Part shown: piece after piece, positions 17,708 through 25,651 of the stretch
How the letters are laid out: each line of letters starts with the position of its first letter
Position numbering within the stretch: position 1 is the stretch's first letter
From: Paracoccaceae bacterium
GTDB taxonomy: Bacteria > Pseudomonadota > Alphaproteobacteria > Rhodobacterales > Rhodobacteraceae
NCBI GenBank assembly: GCA_013042605.1
Contig: JABDPT010000131.1
Location: 1 to 49,811 of the forward strand
Reading direction: 5' to 3'
Length of the DNA stretch: 49,811 bases
Translations under genes and position numbers: made by a program
Notes under the pieces: generated by a model
Databases searched by the model: none
The model's input: the letters and a program-made list of their open reading frames with translations, nothing else
Told to the model about the DNA's origin: nothing

Positions 17708-19056
17708 AACATCACGCCCACAAGCCACAGCGTGATCCCCGGAAACGCCACCAGAATGACCACACGAATGAGGTCCGAGGCCACGAAGGGCGCCACGCCC
17801 GCATAGGTGCGCGAAATCGGGATATCACGCGCGACCTGGTTGATGATGAAAAGGTTCATCCCCACCGGCGGCGTGATCAGCCCCACCTCGACCACGATAA
17901 GCGCCAGAATACCGAACCAGATCGCCGCCTGTTCCGGGGTCAGCCCGAAGTCGAGCGCCATGACGATGGGAAAGAAGATCGGGATCGTCAGCAGGATCAT
18001 CGACAGCGAATCCATCACGCAGCCGAAGATGAGGTAGGCGATCAGCATGACCATCAGCACCATCAGCGGGGCAAAGCCTTGCGTCGCCACCCATTCGGCC
18101 AGTTGCTGAGGCGCCTGCGTAAAGGCAAGGAAGGAATTGAACAGCTGCGCACCGAAGATGATGAAAAAGATCATGGCACTGGCCGAGGCCGTGGACAGGA
18201 TCGAGTCCTTGAAGGACGACCAGTTGAGCCCGCCGGTCAGCAAACCGTAAAGCCCGGTCGCCACCGCCCCCACTGCGGCCCCTTCGGTCGGTGTGAAAAG
18301 GGCCTGCACCCCGCTTTGCGCCCAGTTCCAGTCGGCAGCGATGCCGCCCATGACAAGGCCGAAGATCACCACCACCGGCCAGACCCGCAGAAGGGTGCGG
18401 AACCGCTGCATATAGGGCTTGCGCTCGGCGGTCGTTGCCGCGTCCGGGCGGATGCGCACATAGATCGCAACTGTCAGGATATAGCCAAATGCCGCCAGAA
18501 TGCCCGGCACCAGCGCGGCGATGAACATCTTGACGATATTCTGCTCGGTCAGGATCGCATAGATCACAAGGATCACTGAGGGCGGGATCAGGATGCCAAG
18601 CGTGCCCCCGGCGGCCAGCACGCCGGTCGACAGGCTGTCGGAATAACCGCGCTTGCGCATTTCGGGCAGAGCCACCTGCCCCATCGTGCTGGCCGTGGCC
18701 AGCGACGACCCGCAGACCGCGCCGAACCCGGCACAGGCCCCGACCGCGGCCATGGCCACTCCGCCCTTGCGATGGCCCAGCCAGTCGGACGCGGCCTCGA
18801 AAAGCGCCGAGGACATGCCCGACTTGGTCGCGAACTGCCCCATCAGAAGAAAGAGCGGCACGATCGACAGCGAGTAGCTTGAAAATGTGTCATAGGTCAG
18901 CGTCTTCATCTGCGCGAGCGGCGCATTCGGGTTGCCCAGCACGATCCACGTTCCGAAGAACCCGGTCAGGCCCATGGCCAGCGCGATCGGCACTCGCAGG
19001 AAGATCGCGCCCAGCATCACGGCAAAGGCGGTAAGGGCCAGTTCAAGACCTGTCAT
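17704..19056 (-). CDS. dctM: TRAP transporter large permease subunit (DctM type)
   Basis: A 450-residue inner-membrane protein with a dozen or more hydrophobic segments. DctM signatures include FLRVPIALAMGLTGF near the N-terminus, SGSS/ATASTMG-like turns (CGSSLATASTMGQVALPEM) and GTLGILIPPSVILVIYAILT. A C-terminal LITPPVGMNLFIINQVA completes the set. It is the Na+-driven channel subunit of a tripartite ATP-independent transporter for organic acids. Its start overlaps the dctQ stop by four bases (19053-19056). It is the last gene of the dctP-monooxygenase-dctQ-dctM operon. Confidence 0.94.
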   Translation of the reverse strand: MTGLELALTAFAVMLGAIFLRVPIALAMGLTGFFGTWIVLGNPNAPLAQMKTLTYDTFSSYSLSIVPLFLLMGQFATKSGMSSALFEAASDWLGHRKGGVAMAAVGACAGFGAVCGSSLATASTMGQVALPEMRKRGYSDSLSTGVLAAGGTLGILIPPSVILVIYAILTEQNIVKMFIAALVPGILAAFGYILTVAIYVRIRPDAATTAERKPYMQRFRTLLRVWPVVVIFGLVMGGIAADWNWAQSGVQALFTPTEGAAVGAVATGLYGLLTGGLNWSSFKDSILSTASASAMIFFIIFGAQLFNSFLAFTQAPQQLAEWVATQGFAPLMVLMVMLIAYLIFGCVMDSLSMILLTIPIFFPIVMALDFGLTPEQAAIWFGILALIVVEVGLITPPVGMNLFIINQVARDIPISRTYAGVAPFVASDLIRVVILVAFPGITLWLVGVMF

Positions 19057-19637
19057 ACCGACCCCTCGGCCCCGGCCAGCACCCAGTTCAGGCTGCGCCA
19101 GACGGTGTAGAGCGAGACCGCGAAAAACACCGCAGCGCCGAAGGTGGCGGCGGCGTAAGGAATCCAGATCGGCAGTTCGAGCTCATAGGTCGTCTCGACA
19201 AAGAACGGCTTGAACCCAAAGCCGAGCGTGTCGCGCAGCGCGTCAGACCCGTAGGGAAACTTCTCGCCAAGCCCCAGCCAGATACGCCACAGGATCACGC
19301 CCGAGGCCAGCGTGATCAGCACGTCGCCGATCATCCCGAAGACGGCCTGAAGGCGTGCCGAGAATTGCGAAACCAGGACATCCACCGTCACATGCCCGCG
19401 CCGCAACTGGCACCAGGGGAGAAAGGCAAAGATAGCGATGGCGCATCCGTTCTCGACCAGTTCGAAGTCGCCCCTGATCGGTGAGCCGCCAAAGGGGACC
19501 AGCGCGCGCCCCGTGATCGACACCACCGTCAGCACCGCGATGCCGACAAGGATGATCCCGCCACACCACGCCAAGGCCCGGGCCAGCGCTTCCAGAACCG
19601 TGCCCGTCCGGGCCATTGCCTGCGGTGCAAGCGTCAT
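19053..19637 (-). CDS. dctQ: TRAP transporter small permease subunit (DctQ type)
   Basis: A 194-residue protein with four membrane segments. The DctQ core is recognisable: GDFELVENGCAIAIFAFLPWCQ, followed by RRGHVTVDVLVSQFSARL. It bridges the binding protein and the DctM channel. The start overlaps the stop of the flavin monooxygenase gene (19634-19637) and the stop overlaps dctM, so the three downstream genes are translationally coupled. The segment GEKFPYGSDALRDTLGFGFK between TM3 and TM4 is longer than the typical short loop, which is modest variation within the family. Confidence 0.9.
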   Translation of the reverse strand: MTLAPQAMARTGTVLEALARALAWCGGIILVGIAVLTVVSITGRALVPFGGSPIRGDFELVENGCAIAIFAFLPWCQLRRGHVTVDVLVSQFSARLQAVFGMIGDVLITLASGVILWRIWLGLGEKFPYGSDALRDTLGFGFKPFFVETTYELELPIWIPYAAATFGAAVFFAVSLYTVWRSLNWVLAGAEGSV

Positions 19638-20908
19638 GGTCGCCCTGTCCCTTCCGTTGCGACCGCGATAAGCGGCGCCCTCGCGTTTAGCGCGGCGATA
19701 TCCATGCCCGCAACCTGCTTGTAGCCATCGGCGAATTGCTGACGTTCCGTCAGCGGCATGACGTCTTCGATATCGTCGAACCCCTCCGGCGCGCGGTCGG
19801 CCACGATATCGAGGATCCGGTCGGGGCCGTCCCCGCGATTGGCCAGAACCAGCGCATTCACCGCCTCGCGCCGCGTGGATTCATAGGCTTCCAGCGCCTC
19901 GGTCGTCGGCCCATTGTCGCGCATGGCGGCGGCCAGCACGCGCGCGTCGAGAATGCCCTGGCTCGCCCCGTTCGACCCGATGGGATACATCGCATGTGCT
20001 GCGTCCCCCAACAGGGTCAGGCGGCCATGGGTCCACCGGTCAAGCGGATCGCGGTCGACCATCGGGTATTCATAGACATGCTCGGCCGCACGGATCACGG
20101 TCGGGATATCCAGCCAGTCAAAGCGCCAATCCGCGAATGGTCCAAGAAAGTCGTCCAGCACGCCGGACCGGTTCCAATCCTGTTTGCGCCATTCGTAATC
20201 GGGCGGCATCGTCAGATCGGCGATCCAGTTGATCAGGCTGCCGCCTTCGCCCGTGTCGCCGATGGGATAGGCCACGAATTTCACATCCTTGCGGCCCGTC
20301 ATCGTCACGCTGCGCCCGGTCAGGAACCTTGGCCCGCGCGTCAAACCGCGCCACATCATCGTTCCACCCCAGCGGGCAGCACCTTCATCGGGGTAAAGCC
20401 CGGCGCGCAGGGTCGAATTGATGCCATCGGCCGCGATGAGAACTGCCCCTTCGACCTGCCCCAGCGACGCGCCGGTCTGCCGGTCGGTCAGATCGATCCC
20501 GACGCCGTTCGCCGTGTCGCGCCAGCCAGTAACGGCGGCCCCCGTAGTCACCACGTCACCGCATCTGTCCTGCAAACTGCGAAGCAGCAGCATCTGAAGC
20601 CCGCCGCGATGGATCGAGTATTGCGGCCAGTTATACCCGGCATGCCGCCCGCGCGGTTCGCGCCAGATCAACTGGCCATGCTGCGAGAAATAGGCGACCT
20701 CCTCGGTCCGAAGCCCGATCTCATCAAGCCCGGTTTCCAGTCCCAGTTCGAAAAGCTCTCGGCTAGCGTGCGGCTGCAGGTTGATACCGACGCCAAGGGG
20801 TCGGATTTCCCGCACCGCTTCGAAGATCCGGAACGGGATGCCGACCTGATGCAGCGACAGGCCAAGGGACAGCCCGGCGATACCGGCGCCGGCGATCAGG
20901 ACGGTCAT
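19634..20908 (-). CDS. PhzS-like FAD-dependent monooxygenase in a TRAP operon
   Basis: A 424-residue class A flavoprotein hydroxylase. The N-terminal Rossmann GAGIAG is at about 7-12, then EIRPLGVGINLQPHA, EPRG, QYSIHRGGLQMLLL, the DG-type motif VLIAADGINSTLRAG and the flavin-contacting LLGDAAHAMYPIGSNGASQ. These blocks match by memory the pattern of PhzS (5-methylphenazine-1-carboxylate 1-monooxygenase) better than that of salicylate hydroxylases, although the whole family acts on aromatic acids. There is no phenazine operon here, so the substrate is unknown. Its place between dctP and dctQ, with overlap into dctQ, suggests it hydroxylates the imported compound or a close derivative. Confidence 0.85.
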   Translation of the reverse strand: MTVLIAGAGIAGLSLGLSLHQVGIPFRIFEAVREIRPLGVGINLQPHASRELFELGLETGLDEIGLRTEEVAYFSQHGQLIWREPRGRHAGYNWPQYSIHRGGLQMLLLRSLQDRCGDVVTTGAAVTGWRDTANGVGIDLTDRQTGASLGQVEGAVLIAADGINSTLRAGLYPDEGAARWGGTMMWRGLTRGPRFLTGRSVTMTGRKDVKFVAYPIGDTGEGGSLINWIADLTMPPDYEWRKQDWNRSGVLDDFLGPFADWRFDWLDIPTVIRAAEHVYEYPMVDRDPLDRWTHGRLTLLGDAAHAMYPIGSNGASQGILDARVLAAAMRDNGPTTEALEAYESTRREAVNALVLANRGDGPDRILDIVADRAPEGFDDIEDVMPLTERQQFADGYKQVAGMDIAALNARAPLIAVATEGTGRP

Positions 20909-20943
20909 TGCGCAAGACCTGCTATTGGCATGATCGAAGACTG

Positions 20944-20965
20944 CCCCGCCGCCGCGACGGCGGGG
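20944..20965 (-). terminator. Stem-loop between dctP and the monooxygenase gene (attenuator-like)
   Basis: A perfect 8-base-pair stem, CCCCGCCG at 20944-20951 with CGGCGGGG at 20958-20965, and a 6-base loop. It lies nine bases past the dctP stop on the coding strand. No U-run follows, so it is unlikely to be a full terminator. Hairpins in this position after binding-protein genes commonly stabilise the upstream mRNA or reduce read-through, which would give excess binding protein over permease. That role is inferred. Confidence 0.6.
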
Positions 20966-20973
20966 TAATTGGC

Positions 20974-22014
20974 TTAGCTCCCCTCGGAGTGCTTGGCGAC
21001 AAGCGCGCGCGCATCTTCCACCATCTCGGCGCCCGGAAGACCCTTGGACGTCATCTCGGCGGCCCAGGCTTCGGTCTGCGCCTCGCCGATGGCACGCAGT
21101 TCGGCCACCACATCGTCGCTGAGCGTGTGGATGGCATTGCCGCTTTCGGCCACGATCGTTTCGCCGACATCGTCGCCCTGATCCATGGCGCTTCCGGCCC
21201 AGGCAGAAGTTTCGATGCCGGAATTGGCGTCGATGACCGCCTTAAGATCGTCTGGCAGACTGTTGTAGGTATTGGGGTTCATGCCCCAAATGAAGAAGGT
21301 GTTGTAAAGCGCGCGGTCGCCCCCGATCTGGGTGTGACTGTCGCTAAGCTCATGCACCTTGAGCGGGGGCACGATCTCCCACGGGATCACGCCGCCATCC
21401 ACGACGCCCTTGGACAAGGCTTCGGGGAAGGCCGGAACCGGCATGCCAACAGGCGTCGCGCCCAGTGTTTCCAGCAGGGCATTTGCCTGACGCGACGGAC
21501 CGCGCAGTTTGAGCCCGTCGAAATCGGCGGTCGACATGATCGGATCGCCCTTCTTGTGGATCACGCCGGGACCATGCACGTGGACGGCCAACACCTTGAT
21601 GTCGCCGAAACGCTCCATCGCGTATTTCTCAGTGAACTCCCACGCCGCACGTGACGAGGCTTCGGCACTCATCGACGTCATGAAGGGCAATTCAAAGGCT
21701 TCGGATTCCGGAAATCGCCCGGGCGTATAGGCCGGAAGCGCCCAACCGCAATCGATCACGCCATCGCGGATCTGGTCGTAAAGCGCCGGTGGGCTGCCGC
21801 CAAGCTGCATGGCGGGATAGATCTCGACCTTGATGCGGCCGTTCGAATCCGCCTCGACCTTGCGGGCCCAGGGTTCGATGAAGAATTTCGGAACAGAGCC
21901 TTGCGGGCTCAGGAAATGCTGGCAGCGCAGGGTCACGTCCTGCGCGACCGCCACGGTCGTGCTGAGGCCCAGAGCAACCGCTCCGGCCAGCGCCGTCATC
22001 AGCGCATGTTTCAT
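20974..22014 (-). CDS. dctP: TRAP transporter periplasmic substrate-binding protein (DctP type)
   Basis: A 346-residue exported protein. The signal peptide is MKHALMTALAGAVALGLSTT, followed by VAVAQ with likely cleavage after AVA. The mature DctP/SBP_bac_7 domain follows: VTLRCQHFLSPQGSVPKFF, ELPFMTSMSAEASSRAAW, and the ligand-carboxylate arginine region FDGLKLRGPSRQANALLETL, then GATPVGMPVPAFPEAL. GGGAGG sits six bases before the ATG, so the longer frame to 22212 is rejected. TRAP proteins of this type mostly bind carboxylates. The neighbouring monooxygenase hints at an aromatic or other hydroxylatable acid. It is the first gene of the operon and its promoter lies in 22015-22130. Confidence 0.93.
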   Translation of the reverse strand: MKHALMTALAGAVALGLSTTVAVAQDVTLRCQHFLSPQGSVPKFFIEPWARKVEADSNGRIKVEIYPAMQLGGSPPALYDQIRDGVIDCGWALPAYTPGRFPESEAFELPFMTSMSAEASSRAAWEFTEKYAMERFGDIKVLAVHVHGPGVIHKKGDPIMSTADFDGLKLRGPSRQANALLETLGATPVGMPVPAFPEALSKGVVDGGVIPWEIVPPLKVHELSDSHTQIGGDRALYNTFFIWGMNPNTYNSLPDDLKAVIDANSGIETSAWAGSAMDQGDDVGETIVAESGNAIHTLSDDVVAELRAIGEAQTEAWAAEMTSKGLPGAEMVEDARALVAKHSEGS

Positions 22015-22130
22015 GGTAGTCCTCCCAATTGATCTTTTTGTCTGCCGTAATTCATGCAGAGCGGTTGGATCATTGCAAGTGAAATGACCCTGATTTTGGC
22101 CCGCTGGCATCACTTTTTTCGACCAGACGG

Positions 22131-22715
22131 TCAGGTTTGTTTGTCTTGCGCCCGCAGCCGTGCATTGGCGGCCGCGTCCGCGACCTCCCACTCGGCGACC
22201 CGGGCGCGCCATTCGTCCCGCAGCGCCTTCGCCGCAGCCACCAAATCCTCATCGGGATGTATCAGCGCCGCTTCGAAGACCGCCACCACGGCCGGGTCTT
22301 TCAGATCGGCGTCGTCCCAAAGCACCCTGTCCAGCAGCCGAAGTCCGAAATGCCTGATCTGCGGGTCGCCGTCGGCCAGAAAAGCGGGCACCCAGTCAAG
22401 CGCCCGGCGATCCGCGAAAGCCCGCAAAAGCTCCACCGCGCCCTGACGGTCGCTCAATGGCCGGTCACTTTCGAAGACGACCCGGCAATACTCCATCGCC
22501 GATCCGGGCTGCGCCAACGACAGAACAGAGCGCACAAGCTCGTATCCCGGGCGCGCGGCGATATAGTGTTCGACCGCGTCCTGCCAGGCTACCTCACCAA
22601 CGATCCGGTCCAACGCCTGTTGGGCAAGGTCGCTTCCGCCGGTTTCGGCCACCGCGCCCCCAAGGGCAAATCGTGTACCCAGATCGCGGGACAGGGCCGT
22701 CCAGTCGATGGTCAC
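22131..22715 (-). CDS. Hypothetical protein, helical repeat-like, paired with a zinc metallopeptidase
   Basis: A 194-residue soluble protein with no signal peptide or membrane segment. It is mostly alpha-helical by composition. Stretches such as FLADGDPQIRHFGLRLLDRVL and HPDEDLVAAAKALRDEW resemble HEAT/ARM-type helical pairs, so a small repeat scaffold is possible. I recognise no named family. The ATG overlaps the stop of the upstream YpfJ-type peptidase gene (22712-22715), so the two proteins are probably made together. The function is unknown. The C-terminus is charged (WRARVAEWEVADAAANARLR). Confidence 0.7.
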   Translation of the reverse strand: MTIDWTALSRDLGTRFALGGAVAETGGSDLAQQALDRIVGEVAWQDAVEHYIAARPGYELVRSVLSLAQPGSAMEYCRVVFESDRPLSDRQGAVELLRAFADRRALDWVPAFLADGDPQIRHFGLRLLDRVLWDDADLKDPAVVAVFEAALIHPDEDLVAAAKALRDEWRARVAEWEVADAAANARLRAQDKQT

Positions 22716-23563
22716 AGGCGCGAGGCCCCGAAGGTGTCGCAGGCCGTGATATCCCCGGATTCATAGCCGCGCGCGAACCAGCGCTGACGCTGCGCGCTGG
22801 TGCCGTGACTGAAGGTATGGGGCTGGGGCACGCGCCCGGCATTGCGCTGCAACGTATCGTCGCCGATCTGGCGGGCGGCGTTCATCGCCTCTTCCACGTC
22901 GCCCGGCTCAAGCGAGCCAAAGCGCGCCTGTGCCTCGCGCGCCCAGAGACCGGACAGGCAATCGGCCTGAAGCTCGATCCGGACAGAGATCGCGTTCGAC
23001 TCCGACTGGCTGACCTGCCGGCGCAGGGTGTTGGCCTGCCCCAGAATGCCCAATTCGTTCTGAACGTGGTGGGCGACCTCATGCGCCATGACATAAGCCG
23101 CCGCGAAATCGCCCTTGGCTCCAAGCCGCCGCGACAGCGTAGTGAAGAATTCGGTATCGAGATAGGCTTTCTTGTCGGCCGGGCAGTAAAACGGCCCCGT
23201 CGCGCCGCTGGCCCCGCCACAGGGCGATTGTGTCACGCCCTTGAAAAGCACCAATGTGACCGGCGTGTAGTCGCGCCCAAGCTGGCGGGCGAAGATATCG
23301 GTCCAGACCTCTTCGGTATCGGCCAGCGTGACCGACACGAACTGGCCCGCCTGACGATCCGCTTCAGTCAGTTCGACCGGACCGCTGCGCTGGGGCTCAA
23401 GCGCGCCCTGTTGCAACAGCGGGGTGACGTCGATTCCAAGGAAATAACCGACCACCAGAATAATGATCAAACCGACCCCGCCGACCCCACCGGCCGCGCG
23501 CGCGCCGCCCGATCTGCGCCGATCCTCGATATTCCGGCTTCCGCGCCGCCCTTGCCATTTCAT
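22712..23563 (-). CDS. ypfJ: Neutral zinc metallopeptidase, YpfJ family
   Basis: A 283-residue protein with one N-terminal membrane anchor (VGGVGLIIILVVGYFLGIDV) and a large extracytoplasmic domain. The zinc motif HEVAHH sits at about residues 161-166 in YVMAHEVAHHVQNELG. The third-ligand region is QADCLSGLWAREAQARFG. The family signature CGGASGATGPFYCPADKKAY is intact. Members are predicted membrane-anchored metallopeptidases with unknown targets. ATG 23563 (MKWQGRRGSRNIEDRRRSGG) is the family N-terminus; the open frame upstream to 23614 is not used. It overlaps the downstream hypothetical gene by four bases. Confidence 0.92.
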   Translation of the reverse strand: MKWQGRRGSRNIEDRRRSGGARAAGGVGGVGLIIILVVGYFLGIDVTPLLQQGALEPQRSGPVELTEADRQAGQFVSVTLADTEEVWTDIFARQLGRDYTPVTLVLFKGVTQSPCGGASGATGPFYCPADKKAYLDTEFFTTLSRRLGAKGDFAAAYVMAHEVAHHVQNELGILGQANTLRRQVSQSESNAISVRIELQADCLSGLWAREAQARFGSLEPGDVEEAMNAARQIGDDTLQRNAGRVPQPHTFSHGTSAQRQRWFARGYESGDITACDTFGASRL

Positions 23564-23646
23564 ACTCGCGCCCCTGTCACGCCACATCAACAGGGTTGAC
23601 GTTACCGCACCCACGTGACTTTTGAACCGAAAATCTGGGCAGCCCC

Positions 23647-24225
23647 ATGATCCGACGCCTTTACGACTGGACTATATCGCTGGCTTCGTCGCGCTACGCC
23701 TTCTGGGCGCTGGCGATCGTGGCGTTTGTGGAAAGCTCGGTTTTCCCAATCCCGCCCGATGTTCTGATGATCCCGATGATCCTTGCCCAGCCGCGCCGCG
23801 CCTTCGAGATCGCGGCATTGGCGACTGTCTCTTCGGTGCTGGGCGGTTTGGCCGGGTACTGGATCGGTGTCGGCCTTTTCGAAACCGTGGGCGAACCGGT
23901 TCTCGCGTTCTATGGCAAGGACGCCTATTTCGATGAGTTCGCCGCGTCCTACAACGAATGGGGCGCCTGGGCGGTACTGATCGCCGGGGTAACGCCCTTC
24001 CCCTACAAGGTCATCACGATCATGTCCGGGGCCACGGGCCTGAACCTGACGGTGTTCCTGATCGCCAGCGTGATTGCGCGGGGGCTGCGGTTCTTCATCG
24101 TGGCCACCTTGCTATGGAAATTCGGCGCACCGATCCGTGACTTTATCGAGCGCCGTCTGGGCCTTATGTTCACCCTGTTCTGCCTCCTGCTGGTGGGCGG
24201 GTTCTACGTGTTGAGGTTTCTCTGA
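23647..24225 (+). CDS. YqaA-type DedA/VTT membrane protein
   Basis: A 192-residue inner-membrane protein. SNARE-associated (VTT) family features are AFVESSVFPIPPDVLMIPM near the N-terminus, ATVSSVLGGLAGYWIGVG, GAWAVLIAGVTPFPYKVITI (re-entrant-loop-like) and SVIARGLRFFIVATLLWKFG. About four to five hydrophobic segments are present. DedA-family proteins support membrane homeostasis, and some act as undecaprenyl-phosphate or other lipid flippases; the YqaA branch is not well characterised. It is divergent from ypfJ, with 83 bases between starts. dsbB follows after one base. Confidence 0.9.
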   Translation: MIRRLYDWTISLASSRYAFWALAIVAFVESSVFPIPPDVLMIPMILAQPRRAFEIAALATVSSVLGGLAGYWIGVGLFETVGEPVLAFYGKDAYFDEFAASYNEWGAWAVLIAGVTPFPYKVITIMSGATGLNLTVFLIASVIARGLRFFIVATLLWKFGAPIRDFIERRLGLMFTLFCLLLVGGFYVLRFL

Positions 24226-24226
24226 C

Positions 24227-24706
24227 ATGGTCAACGATTTGCTGACACGCCAAAGACTAATCTTGCTGGCCGCCGCGGGATCGGCGGCGATGCTGCTGTC
24301 GGCTTGGGCGTTTCAATATATCGGCGGGTTGGCTCCGTGCACGATGTGCATCTGGCAGCGTTGGCCGCATGCCGCGGCGGCAGTGATCGGCCTTCCTGCG
24401 CTGGCGGTGGCCGGGCCCCTTCTGCCGTTGCTGGGCGCTTTGGCGGCGGCGACAACCGGCGGCATCGGCATCTACCACACGGGGGTCGAACGGAACTGGT
24501 GGCAGGGTCCGACCACCTGCACCTCGGGCGGTGTCGAGGGGCTAAGCCCGCAGGAATTGATGGATCAGATCATGGCCGCACCGCTGGTCCAGTGCGATCA
24601 GGTCGCGTGGGAGATGTTCGGGCTGTCGATGGCAAGCTGGAACGCGGTCGTGTCCTTCGGGCTGGCGGCGATCTGGATTCTGGCGATGCGGAAACGCGCG
24701 GGATAA
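24227..24706 (+). CDS. dsbB: Disulfide bond formation protein DsbB
   Basis: A 159-residue four-helix membrane oxidoreductase that reoxidises DsbA and passes electrons to quinone. The first redox pair is Cys38-Thr-Met-Cys41 in GLAPCTMCIWQRWPH. The second pair is Cys98 (GPTTCTSGG) and Cys123 (LVQCDQVAW), both expected on the periplasmic face. Length and spacing are normal for alphaproteobacterial DsbB. The start is one base after the yqaA stop, indicating a two-gene operon. It is convergent with hlyU, with 34 bases between the stops and no obvious terminator. Confidence 0.93.
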   Translation: MVNDLLTRQRLILLAAAGSAAMLLSAWAFQYIGGLAPCTMCIWQRWPHAAAAVIGLPALAVAGPLLPLLGALAAATTGGIGIYHTGVERNWWQGPTTCTSGGVEGLSPQELMDQIMAAPLVQCDQVAWEMFGLSMASWNAVVSFGLAAIWILAMRKRAG

Positions 24707-24740
24707 GGGCGAAGCCGAAGCGTTGGTCAAGCTGCGATGG

Positions 24741-25013
24741 CTAACCGAAGATCCGATCACCCTGTTCGTCAATGACCTGCTTTGCCTTGCGGATCGACGC
24801 CTCAACGGCCACATCCTGATCGTCCAGCGTATCCGCGCGTATCAACTGGTGGGTCTTGGTGGCGCCGTCGATGTCTTTCTCGATCCGCGCCGCGACACGG
24901 AACGTCGCGCCGTCCTTCACCGGCTCGGGATAGATCGTGTAGCCGTTATATCGTGTCGGTTCGGCTTCGGCCTTGGAACTTCCGCCGCCGAAAAGCTTTG
25001 AAAAGAGAGACAT
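24741..25013 (-). CDS. HlyU-family protein
   Basis: A 90-residue protein of the HlyU family. It begins MSLFSKLFGGGSSKAEAEP, then a beta-rich core (YNGYTIYPEPVKDGATFRVA, ARIEKDIDGATKTHQLIRAD) and a C-terminal helix VEASIRKAKQVIDEQGDRIF. The name comes from a transcriptional activator described in Vibrio, but the ArsR-type HlyU there is a different fold. Most members of this short alphaproteobacterial family have no tested function and no DNA-binding motif is visible. ATG 25013 gives the family N-terminus; the frame to 25070 is rejected. Confidence 0.82.
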   Translation of the reverse strand: MSLFSKLFGGGSSKAEAEPTRYNGYTIYPEPVKDGATFRVAARIEKDIDGATKTHQLIRADTLDDQDVAVEASIRKAKQVIDEQGDRIFG

Positions 25014-25172
25014 TCCAGCACCCCTTATTGCCGTCGCGAAAACACTAGGCCCCGATTCATTCTGAAGCAATCATGGGAGGCGACTCTGGCCCGGAAACCG
25101 CCTCCGCCGATTGAAAATTTGCGGTTCGAGTGCGAAGATTTGCGAATTGAAGGAAATTCTTTGGAGATAAAA

Positions 25173-25625
25173 ATGGCTTTTGAATTCTGGTTCGAAGATG
25201 AAACGCGCAGTCTGTTGCAGAGTTTTTTGAAACAGCTTCAGCAAATAATGAACAGCATTGTATATGAAGGGTACCTGTTTAAGCATGAAGTCCGCCTTCA
25301 TGACGAGCCACGAGAATACTTGATCCCTGTCTTTGAAAGCGAATTGCCAGAGGCGTTTTCTCGCACAGAGACGGCAATATTTGAAGCTTCCGACGAGGCG
25401 CTTTCGCGCCACGGACTTTCCGGCGCCGCTTTGCAGTCAAAACTTCGACTGCTACAGTTTCTAGGTCGGCGGTTTATCGACGGTTTGGTCGATACGCTTC
25501 GCTTTCTTCTTGTTCAGATAAATTCTTTACTCGGCTCAATCCAGAATGCGACCGGCTGGGGAGACTTTATAAAAGAGATAAAGGACGCAATCGAAAACTC
25601 GATCGACTACGTCCGCCGGGCTTAG
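25173..25625 (+). CDS. AT-rich orphan gene beside rpoD, unknown function
   Basis: A 150-residue protein starting at ATG 25173, with GGAG six bases upstream. The same frame is open further up through a TTG at 25119, and that stretch is also AT-rich. The protein is mostly helical, with aromatic MAFEFWFEDETRSLLQSFLK at the start and a leucine-rich amphipathic region near the C-terminus (LLQFLGRRFIDGLVDTLRFL, LVQINSLLGSIQ) ending IENSIDYVRRA. No family is recognised. Base composition and codon use (many TTT, AAA, ATA, GAA) differ sharply from all neighbours, pointing to recent acquisition. Its stop is 26 bases from the convergent rpoD stop. No integrase, transposon end or repeat is visible nearby. 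Confidence 0.65.
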   Translation: MAFEFWFEDETRSLLQSFLKQLQQIMNSIVYEGYLFKHEVRLHDEPREYLIPVFESELPEAFSRTETAIFEASDEALSRHGLSGAALQSKLRLLQFLGRRFIDGLVDTLRFLLVQINSLLGSIQNATGWGDFIKEIKDAIENSIDYVRRA

Positions 25626-25651
25626 ATCGCGTATAGCTAGGCCGAAAAAGC

